9,186 bases of DNA from an uncultured Methanomassiliicoccales archaeon (lineage in GTDB: Archaea > Thermoplasmatota > Thermoplasmata > SG8-5). Positions 1 through 5,334 of this stretch are shown here, in pieces. The stretch lies in NCBI GenBank assembly GCA_938004075.1, contig CALKWP010000128.1, positions 1-9,186 on the forward strand, in the 5' to 3' direction. Position 1 is the first letter of the stretch. Each line of letters opens with the position of its first letter. The notes under the pieces were generated by a model. It was not told the DNA's origin. It worked only from the letters and a program-made list of their open reading frames with translations, and searched no databases. The position numbers were made by a program, and so were the translations under genes.

Positions 1-108
1 GCTCTTTCGTTCTCTGCTGCTGTCGATTAAGTTTGGGAGGAAGAGGAAATAAGCGATACGAAGAAAGAAGAGCCGCAACAGCAGAAGAGCCTGTTCGAAT
101 TCGGGTGA
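1..108 (+). pseudogene. C-terminal tail of an upstream gene, PIP-box-like end, reading frame interrupted
   Basis: Read in the frame ending at the TGA 106-108, bases 31-105 encode an acidic then Lys/Gln-rich stretch ending QQQKSLFEFG. This resembles the low-complexity linker and C-terminal PCNA-interacting (PIP) box of archaeal replication proteins such as the replication factor C large subunit, whose ends read like QxTLFDF. That frame has a TAA at 28-30 and no ATG, GTG or TTG after it, so it cannot be an independent gene. Frame 2 is open from the left edge to a TAA at 50-52 and encodes a short hydrophobic segment ending SIKFGRKRK. A one-base shift somewhere in 31-49 would join frame 2 to the PIP tail. 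This could be a sequencing or assembly error, a real frameshift, or chance. The TGA overlaps the GGTGA site of the next gene, as expected for tightly packed genes. Assignment to RFC-L is inference from the tail alone. Confidence 0.4.
104..108 (+). promoter_or_regulatory. Shine-Dalgarno site of taw1
   Basis: GGTGA lies 4 bases before the ATG at 113 and contains the TGA that closes the preceding tail. This supports both the chosen start and translational coupling to the upstream gene. Confidence 0.65.
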
Positions 109-112
109 GCCC

Positions 113-1045
113 ATGGAAGACGACATAAGGGCGATTCTGGAGAAGCAGCAATATCATATCGTAGGCAGGCATTCCGGCGTCAAACTCTGCCACTGGCTGG
201 GGGAGAAGCTTCTGCGCTCCAGACCATGTTACAAGGAGACGTTCTACGGGATAGAGTCGCACAGATGCCTTCAGATGTCGCCGGCGATAAACAATTGCAC
301 GCAGACCTGCCTGTTCTGCTGGCGCTACCAGGGGCTTCTCGAGACCGCGATTCCGGAAGAGGATGAACCGGAGGCAATCCTGCTGGGAGCCATCGAGGGG
401 CAGAGAAAATTGATCAGCGGATACAAAGGAGATTCCAGATGCACTCCCGAGAAGTGGGCGGAAGCCAGGGAGCCAACGAATGTGGCAATATCGCTTTCAG
501 GCGAACCGACAATGTACTCGCGATTGGGTGAATTCATAGACGCATGCCACAAACGGAACATGACCACATTCCTCGTTACCAATGGCACCATGCCGGAAGT
601 CCTTGAAAAGCTGGACCCGCTGCCCAGGCAACTCTATGTGACGGTTGCCGCCCCCAGCGAGGAGATCTACAGAAAGTTGTGCGTTCCGCTCCAGAAGGAT
701 GGCTGGGCCAGGCTGAACCGCACCCTGGAATTGCTTCCAAGCCTGGGCACGAGGACCGTGATAAGGCACACTCTGGTCCAAGGATGGAACATGGGCAGGG
801 AAAAGGACTATGCAAAGCTGGACAACATCGCTGACCCGCTTTTCATCGAACCAAAAGGTTATGTGTTCGTCGGATATTCCCGCGAGAGGATGCACAACGA
901 CAACATGCCCAGTCATCAGAGCATAATCGAATTTTCAGAGAAGCTCGGCGCCGAGACAGGTCGAACCATATTGGCAGAGCAGAGTTCCAGCAGGGTGGTC
1001 CTCCTGGGCACCGACAAAAATAAGATGAATATCCGGGGGCAGTAG
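113..1045 (+). CDS. taw1: S-adenosyl-L-methionine-dependent tRNA 4-demethylwyosine synthase (Taw1/TYW1)
   Basis: This radical-SAM enzyme condenses N1-methylguanosine at position 37 of tRNA-Phe with carbons from pyruvate, giving 4-demethylwyosine, the tricyclic step of wyosine synthesis. The radical-SAM motif is NNCTQTCLFCW, with Cys62, Cys66 and Cys69 binding the first [4Fe-4S] cluster. Cys26, Cys39 and Cys52 match the three cysteines known in the family to hold the second cluster. Lys41, in CYKETFYG, matches the lysine proposed to bind pyruvate. SLSGEPTMY (around 125-133) is the conserved glycine-rich region after the first strands. The length of 310 residues is normal for archaeal stand-alone Taw1, which lacks the flavodoxin domain of eukaryotic TYW1. 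The ATG is preceded by GGTGA with a 4-base spacer. The gene abuts the next one with no gap, so they are probably cotranscribed. No other wyosine gene lies in the window. Confidence 0.95.
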   Translation: MEDDIRAILEKQQYHIVGRHSGVKLCHWLGEKLLRSRPCYKETFYGIESHRCLQMSPAINNCTQTCLFCWRYQGLLETAIPEEDEPEAILLGAIEGQRKLISGYKGDSRCTPEKWAEAREPTNVAISLSGEPTMYSRLGEFIDACHKRNMTTFLVTNGTMPEVLEKLDPLPRQLYVTVAAPSEEIYRKLCVPLQKDGWARLNRTLELLPSLGTRTVIRHTLVQGWNMGREKDYAKLDNIADPLFIEPKGYVFVGYSRERMHNDNMPSHQSIIEFSEKLGAETGRTILAEQSSSRVVLLGTDKNKMNIRGQ

Positions 1046-1603
1046 ATGTTCCAATGGATGGCGGACTGGCTGATGAACATGGTCAGCGACCCGCTGGTGT
1101 ACCTCACCTTCATACTCATCTTTTCGATACTGGCTGCTGTTATCCTGCCGATACCGGTGGAGGCGATTCTTGTCGGGTACATATATTACCTCATGACGCC
1201 GGGAAGCGACTTCCTGGGCCTCGGAATTGCAGGTTCTTTCATCCTAATATCCATAGTCATGGGCGCCGGGAAGGCAATTGGAGCATGGGTTGTGTTTGTC
1301 ATTGGCATGAGAGCCGAGAAGCTCATAAACAAATACATGAGCTGGGGATGGTTCCAGAGGCTGCTGAGGCGGGTGGAGAGGTTCTGCGTGAAATACGGGT
1401 ACCTTGCCATGTTCCTGGTCATGTGCGTGCCCATGATGACTGATACTGTTCCTCTATATGTTTTCTCCATATTGAACAAGGACGGCGAGGTGTTCGAGAG
1501 GAACTGGTTCGTCTTCACTAATCTCTGGGCTGGAATATCCAGAACATTGGTAGTGGGCATAATCACAGTGGCAAGTGTAATCTCAGTTGGGGCAGTAATC
1601 TGA
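1046..1603 (+). CDS. Small multi-pass membrane protein, VTT/DedA-like
   Basis: The product is a 185-residue integral membrane protein of unproven function. Hydrophobic segments lie at about 17-50 (probably two helices or a re-entrant pair broken by LPIPVEA), 57-88, 118-142 and 155-183. A short basic amphipathic stretch (91-113) separates the second and third. The Pro-rich first segment, the small-residue GAGKAIGAW region and the KYGYLAMFLVMCVP segment recall the VTT (DedA/SNARE-associated) family, where this layout forms re-entrant loops and the proteins are implicated in lipid scrambling or membrane homeostasis. The typical family arginine in the late FxRFxP-type motif is not evident: here it reads CVPMMTDTVP. 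It could therefore be a distant branch or a different small-transporter family. The ATG follows the taw1 TAG immediately, with a GGGGG run 7 bases upstream as a weak ribosome site. Cotranscription with taw1 is likely, but a functional link is not shown. Confidence 0.55.
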   Translation: MFQWMADWLMNMVSDPLVYLTFILIFSILAAVILPIPVEAILVGYIYYLMTPGSDFLGLGIAGSFILISIVMGAGKAIGAWVVFVIGMRAEKLINKYMSWGWFQRLLRRVERFCVKYGYLAMFLVMCVPMMTDTVPLYVFSILNKDGEVFERNWFVFTNLWAGISRTLVVGIITVASVISVGAVI

Positions 1604-1653
1604 ATGCCCTGCAAATGCCTGGTATGAGCCACAATTCATCACCCAATACCAGC

Positions 1654-1672
1654 GCAAACCTTATTTACATAA
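1654..1672 (+). promoter_or_regulatory. Promoter (BRE/TATA-like) for the coiled-coil and nucleotidylyltransferase genes
   Basis: TTATTTACATAA at 1661-1672, preceded by GCAAACC, resembles an archaeal TATA box with an upstream BRE. It sits about 40 bases before the ATG at 1709, predicting a short leader of roughly 15-20 bases. The 105-base gap 1604-1708 holds this element and a weak 7-base inverted repeat (CTGGTAT 1619-1625, ATACCAG 1646-1652). I see nothing else in it. Confidence 0.5.
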
Positions 1673-1708
1673 CCATGTTATGCCCCCATCCCACAAGAGG
1701 AAATTTGA

Positions 1709-2575
1709 ATGCAGAAACCAAAGGTTACCGAAGAGGAAAACGCTGAGATTCGGTACAGAGGAATTATCCAAAAACGTAACGAGCTGAATGACCAGGCCAG
1801 GGAATTTGCCGACCTACGCAATACCCTCAATGACGAGAGGCGCGACCTTGTAGAGGAGATTAATGTTCTCAGGGACGAAAGGGACGCACTCGTCAAGAAG
1901 ATGAGGGAGCACAAGAAGATCAGGAACGGCTACCAGGACAAGGCCAAAGCCCTCATAGAGGCGAAGAAGGGCAAGAGAAAGGGCATACACAAGGACCTGG
2001 ACCGTGACATCGAAACCCTCAGGGCAGAGGTCAAGATGATCGACCTCAAGCAGCAGACTACCGTTCTCACCATCGAGGAGGAGAACCAGCTTCTGAAAAA
2101 TCTCAAGAAGCAGTATGCCGAGATCAAGCGCCTGGAATCCGTGCTCGGGGAGCAGGACGAGATATTATCCCAGGTCAAGGACGTTGACGAGAAGATCACA
2201 TTGCTTTTCAAGAAGGCGGACGAGGAGCACGAGAAAGTCGTGGCCTTATCCAACCAATCACAGGAAGTGCACGACCGCATCACCCTTATGGGAAAATCCA
2301 TCACTCACCTCATCTCTGAGGCGAACAAGAACCATCAGAATTACGTCTCGTTCAAGGAAAGAGCAGACCAGTTCCACCAGAAGGGAGCCGAGATGCGCGA
2401 GAAGCTCATGGCCATGCGCAACATCAAGAAAGATGAGATAAGAGAATCAAAGATGCTCATCTCGCAGCAGAACAAGGCGGTCAGAATGGCCCTGAACGAC
2501 GAGAAGAAACTTGAGGAAGCAGCCGACAGTGCCCTGGAAACGCTTCTCAAGAAGGGCAAGTTGGAAATCAGGTGA
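1709..2575 (+). CDS. Coiled-coil protein of unknown function (COG1340-like)
   Basis: The 288-residue product is almost entirely charged heptad-type sequence (Glu, Lys, Arg, Asp with regularly spaced Leu, Ile, Met), so a long parallel or antiparallel coiled coil is the clear prediction. Two blocks are visible: about 10-100, ending in a basic patch (KKGKRKGIHKDLDRD near 86-100), and about 120-285. There is no signal peptide, membrane segment, cysteine or catalytic motif. Archaea commonly encode proteins of this kind annotated as COG1340 (uncharacterised coiled-coil); that match is from recognition of style, not a search. The ATG has GAGG 8 bases upstream and a TATA-like element about 40 bases upstream. 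The TGA at 2573-2575 lies 4 bases before the TTG of the next gene and forms part of its GGTGA ribosome site, so the two are almost certainly translated from one message. A structural or scaffold role is only a guess. Confidence 0.8.
   Translation: MQKPKVTEEENAEIRYRGIIQKRNELNDQAREFADLRNTLNDERRDLVEEINVLRDERDALVKKMREHKKIRNGYQDKAKALIEAKKGKRKGIHKDLDRDIETLRAEVKMIDLKQQTTVLTIEEENQLLKNLKKQYAEIKRLESVLGEQDEILSQVKDVDEKITLLFKKADEEHEKVVALSNQSQEVHDRITLMGKSITHLISEANKNHQNYVSFKERADQFHQKGAEMREKLMAMRNIKKDEIRESKMLISQQNKAVRMALNDEKKLEEAADSALETLLKKGKLEIR
2571..2575 (+). promoter_or_regulatory. Shine-Dalgarno site deciding the nucleotidylyltransferase start
   Basis: GGTGA ends 4 bases before the TTG at 2580, the same site and spacing as at taw1. 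The in-frame GTG at 2577 is only 1 base away, which is too close. The in-frame ATG at 2511 lies deep inside the preceding gene and adds 23 residues with no family resemblance. Confidence 0.65.
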
Positions 2576-2579
2576 TGTG

Positions 2580-3680
2580 TTGAAAAGGGCCGTGATTCTT
2601 GCAGGAGGCGTGGGCAAGCGCCTCAGGCCGCTCACGGAGTACAGGCCAAAACCCCTCATTCCTGTCGCCGGAAAGCCGTGTATCGATTATGTCATGAGGT
2701 CACTTGTGAAAGGCGGTTTTGACCAGCACATCATAACGACTGGTTATCTCTCGGACACACTTATAAAACGTATTGGGGACGGCAACAGCTATGGTTCTTC
2801 CATCCTCTATTCTTTCGAGGCCGAGCCCGCGGGAACGGCCGGTGCCGTGAAGAAGGTATCGCATTTTCTGGATTCGACATTTGTGGTAGCCAGCGGCGAC
2901 GTTCTGGCCGACATCGACATCGGCGCTCTCTACGATTACCATAAAAAGAAGAAAGCGCTGGCGACAATGGCCCTTACCAAGGTCAAGGACCCGACTGATT
3001 TCGGAATCGTCGGCCTGGACAAGGATGACAGGATCACCCGGTTCCTGGAGAAGCCGAAGAAGGAAGAGGTGTTCTCCAACATGATCAACGCTGGAATTTA
3101 TGTTCTGGAGCCAGAGATACTGGATTACATTCCGGCCAATCAGATGTTCGATTTCTCAAAGCAGGTATTCCCCAAGCTCCTAGAGGACAAGAAAGCGCTT
3201 TACGGAAGGGTCATCGACGGCGTCTGGCGGGACATCGGAAAACCTCATGACCTGCTCCAGGCCAGCCTGGACATAGTGGAGCGCGAGGGCCAGAAGATAA
3301 CGCTCGACAAGGTGAAGACCAAGGGCAACATCATGATGGGCAAGAACTGCGCCATCGAGAAAGGCGTGAAGATAATCGGGCCAGCGTACATCGGCGATGA
3401 CGTTTACATCAGCGCCGGCTCCGTGATAGAACGCTCATGCATCTACAACAATGTATTCATTGACAGGGACGCGAAGATTGAGAACAGCATCATTCTGGAC
3501 GGGACCAAGGTCGGCTGGCAGACCCAGATAACCGACAGCGTGATATCCCGCAACTGCCAGATAGAGGAGGACGTCACCCTCATCAGCAGCATCGTCGGCG
3601 ACAACATGTCCGTGAAAATCCATTCAAAGCTTGAGCAAGCCAATGTGGTCCCGCCATCATTGGCGAACGGGAACGCATAA
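2580..3680 (+). CDS. Sugar-1-phosphate nucleotidylyltransferase with hexapeptide-repeat C-terminus
   Basis: The enzyme joins an NTP and a sugar-1-phosphate to make an NDP-sugar and pyrophosphate, feeding glycan, glycolipid or S-layer glycosylation. From the TTG the protein has 366 residues. The N-terminal Rossmann-like domain begins at once with the signature GGVGKRLRPLT (9-19) and RPKPLIPVAGKP (22-33). Next come EPAGTAGAV (82-90) and the metal-binding SGDVLADID (Asp107). FLEKPKK and the VWRDIGKPHD region follow. From about residue 240 imperfect hexapeptide repeats (such as IGDDVYISAGSVI) form a left-handed beta-helix, as in archaeal GlmU-like, glucose-1-phosphate thymidylyltransferase-like and mannose-1-phosphate guanylyltransferase-like proteins. 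Which sugar and nucleotide are used cannot be read from the sequence. No acetyltransferase histidine is obvious in the beta-helix, so I do not call it bifunctional. It is coupled to the coiled-coil gene upstream and followed by an oligo-T terminator. Confidence 0.88.
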   Translation: MKRAVILAGGVGKRLRPLTEYRPKPLIPVAGKPCIDYVMRSLVKGGFDQHIITTGYLSDTLIKRIGDGNSYGSSILYSFEAEPAGTAGAVKKVSHFLDSTFVVASGDVLADIDIGALYDYHKKKKALATMALTKVKDPTDFGIVGLDKDDRITRFLEKPKKEEVFSNMINAGIYVLEPEILDYIPANQMFDFSKQVFPKLLEDKKALYGRVIDGVWRDIGKPHDLLQASLDIVEREGQKITLDKVKTKGNIMMGKNCAIEKGVKIIGPAYIGDDVYISAGSVIERSCIYNNVFIDRDAKIENSIILDGTKVGWQTQITDSVISRNCQIEEDVTLISSIVGDNMSVKIHSKLEQANVVPPSLANGNA

Positions 3681-3681
3681 C

Positions 3682-3703
3682 TTTTTTTGCCCGATGAAAG
3701 GGC
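3682..3703 (+). terminator. Oligo-T terminator with adjacent GCCC/GGGC hairpin
   Basis: Seven T residues (3682-3688) start one base after the TAA at 3678-3680. They are followed by GCCC (3689-3692), a 7-base loop and GGGC (3700-3703). Oligo-T runs terminate archaeal RNA polymerase. The hairpin lies after the T run, so it is not a bacterial-type intrinsic terminator but may protect or pause. Confidence 0.6.
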
Positions 3704-3714
3704 CTAGTCGGACC

Positions 3715-3731
3715 TCCCCAACCTTTTAATC
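3715..3731 (+). promoter_or_regulatory. Leaderless-type promoter of the winged-helix/STAND gene
   Basis: A TTTTAAT core (3724-3730) with CCCCAACC upstream is centred about 28 bases before the ATG at 3755. That places the predicted transcription start within a few bases of the start codon. No Shine-Dalgarno sequence is visible in 3731-3754, which fits a leaderless message. Confidence 0.5.
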
Positions 3732-3754
3732 CCAGCATCGCAATATCCAATCCG

Positions 3755-4888
3755 ATGACCTCCGAAACTGCTATCTCCCTCACTGCCACAGACCGGGTCC
3801 TGGTCCACCTCAGGGACCACCGGCATCATGCCGAGGACCAGGACTTCCCGCTGGCCATAACCCAGAAAGGTATCTCTGATGCGACCGGCCTTCAGCTCAC
3901 CCATGTGCCGAGGACCCTCAAGGCACTGGAAGAGAGAGGCCTGTTATCTTCCGTCAAAGGCCATGTTGCGAAGGAGAAGCGCCGGTACAAGGTGTATTTC
4001 CTCACGGAGAATGGGATGGAGGAGGCGAAAGCCGTGCTCCGGTACCTTGGCGGGCAGATGATTGGCGATTTCACGGTCAACGATATGCTGGCAGCGAGAA
4101 AGGGACCTGCGCTTCCCTTGCTTATGGAACTGGCCGGCGAATCGGTTGACAAAGCATTGCCGGAACGCATGATGGCCGGGCCGGTGCCGGACATCGAGGG
4201 CTTCATCAACAGGGAGCATGAGTTGGGGGAATTAAACGGCATGCTCGAAGACCCGAAGAACCGTCTGATGGTGATATATGGGAGCCAGGGGTATGGCGCT
4301 TCCGCGCTTGCGGCAAAGTTCTGTGTGGATTCCGCGAAAAAATGGTCGGTGGCATGGGTGAGCGTCCAACGGGAATTGCTCGAACTCACTGGCACCATCA
4401 TGGAAACGATTTCCGGGATTGCCCCGCTGGACCGCGAAGCCATAGCCCCGAAGAAGCTCGCCCAGCAGCTTGATGGGAAAAATATCATCCTGGTCCTGGA
4501 TTGCTATTACGAGGTTTCCGAGGAAGTGGTGGAGTTCCTTTCGGGGCTTGTGGCGGCGCTGAAAGCCGTGAATGGCTTCAGGCTGCTCGTTACGGCCAGG
4601 GAGAATACTCCATCGTACAACCGTTTCTACACAATCATCGACCAGCATGACGGCACAGTAGGCGAGGTGCACATCCGGGGCCTGGACATCGAGCACTGCA
4701 AGATGCTGCTGGGAACGCCTGACATCGACCCGGACTCGCTGAAGAGGCTGTTCCTTTTCACAAGGGGGAAGCCGCCGACCCTGAAGCTGCTGGCCAAAGG
4801 GGATGAGAAGGAATTGCGCCAGCATACCAGCTTCTCGCCGGAGGAGATAAAGCTCATGCTGTTCCTGAAGGGGCAGAAAACTGCGTAA
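3755..4888 (+). CDS. Winged-helix protein with degenerate STAND/AAA ATPase domain
   Basis: Residues about 10-98 form a MarR/ArsR-like winged helix: ITQKGISDATGLQLTHVPRTLKALEERGLL is helix-turn-helix and KEKRRYKVYFLTENG is the wing. After a linker, FINREHELGELNGML (150-164) is the lead-in typical of archaeal STAND-type ATPases. The P-loop reads YGSQGYGASALA (175-186), with Ala182 where the family has the nucleotide-binding lysine. NIILVLDCYY (243-252) is the Walker B strand, with Asp249 kept but Cys250 where a second acidic residue is common. FRLLVTAR (275-282) fits sensor 1, and TRGKPPTLKLL (336-346) matches the GxP region. The protein stops at 377 residues just where family members usually continue (SPEEIKLMLFLKG) into a winged helix and TPR-like sensor repeats. 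It is probably a DNA-binding regulator with weak or no ATP hydrolysis. Its ligand and targets are unknown. Its TAA touches the stop codon of the convergent archease gene. Confidence 0.75.
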   Translation: MTSETAISLTATDRVLVHLRDHRHHAEDQDFPLAITQKGISDATGLQLTHVPRTLKALEERGLLSSVKGHVAKEKRRYKVYFLTENGMEEAKAVLRYLGGQMIGDFTVNDMLAARKGPALPLLMELAGESVDKALPERMMAGPVPDIEGFINREHELGELNGMLEDPKNRLMVIYGSQGYGASALAAKFCVDSAKKWSVAWVSVQRELLELTGTIMETISGIAPLDREAIAPKKLAQQLDGKNIILVLDCYYEVSEEVVEFLSGLVAALKAVNGFRLLVTARENTPSYNRFYTIIDQHDGTVGEVHIRGLDIEHCKMLLGTPDIDPDSLKRLFLFTRGKPPTLKLLAKGDEKELRQHTSFSPEEIKLMLFLKGQKTA

Positions 4889-5296
4889 TCAGACGTCGAA
4901 GAGAACCTGGACGGTGTTGCTGGCTTCATCCACTTCCAACATGTGGTAGGTTATCGCCTTTATGTCTGTCTTCAGATGATGCCGGTCGGCATCCAGCTTC
5001 TCGCCTTTCATCACTGCCTTGAGCGTGTTGCCGGCTATCTTCACCTCGAACTCCGAGAACAGCATATCATCCACGTCGCAGATGAATAGCAGCCGCGACA
5101 GCCAGTCAACAAGAAGTTGCTCCCTGTCCTCCGATTCTATCTCGATCTTCTTGGTCTTCAACGGCTTCACCGATGAGGCATCGCACATTGTGTCGAAAAG
5201 CGCGTAGGCGGCGTTCTCGAATGCTTCATTCAAATCCTTCCCCGAGGCCCTCACGGCGATGTCGGCCGTGTGGTCTATCACTTCGTATCTAGGCAT
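4889..5296 (-). CDS. Archease, cofactor of the RNA ligase RtcB
   Basis: Archease promotes guanylylation and multiple turnover of RtcB, the ligase that joins tRNA exon halves after intron removal. At 135 residues it has the family's normal size. The start MPRYEVIDHTADIAVRA carries the conserved HTAD motif (Asp12, a metal-site residue). VDWLSRLLFICDVDDMLFSEF (63-83) is the central family region, and RHHLKTDIKAITYHMLEV (105-122) with the terminal VLFDV (Asp134) complete it. A longer in-frame ATG at 5401 would add 35 residues lying within the ATPase gene and resembling nothing in archease. The ATG at 5296 is chosen because the family begins there and a TATA-like element lies about 28 bases upstream. 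No Shine-Dalgarno is seen, so the message may be leaderless. The ATPase gene ends 37 bases upstream on the same strand. No rtcB is in the window. Confidence 0.93.
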   Translation of the reverse strand: MPRYEVIDHTADIAVRASGKDLNEAFENAAYALFDTMCDASSVKPLKTKKIEIESEDREQLLVDWLSRLLFICDVDDMLFSEFEVKIAGNTLKAVMKGEKLDADRHHLKTDIKAITYHMLEVDEASNTVQVLFDV

Positions 5297-5320
5297 GAGA
5301 ATGCATATGGTCGGGAAAGT

Positions 5321-5334
5321 AGATAAAATCTCGC
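5321..5334 (-). promoter_or_regulatory. Leaderless-type promoter of archease
   Basis: On the minus strand GATTTTATCT is centred about 28 bases before the archease ATG, with the BRE position running into the ATPase stop codon. It gives archease its own transcription start just at the initiation codon. The short gap also holds TGCATATG (5302-5309). Confidence 0.5.

Noticed and set aside
1619..1652. Inverted repeat CTGGTAT / ATACCAG as a terminator or operator
   Set aside because: Only 7 paired bases across a 20-base loop and no T run. It could easily be chance, so it is only mentioned with the promoter entry.
2511..2579. Longer nucleotidylyltransferase beginning at ATG 2511
   Set aside because: The extra 23 residues lie inside the coiled-coil gene, are Arg/Trp-rich and unlike the family. 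GGTGA plus 4 bases points to TTG 2580, directly before KRAVILAGG.
3892..4825. Minus-strand open frames opposite the winged-helix/STAND gene
   Set aside because: They have no ribosome site or promoter and no domain, and they overlap a plus-strand gene with clear helix-turn-helix and ATPase-fold markers.
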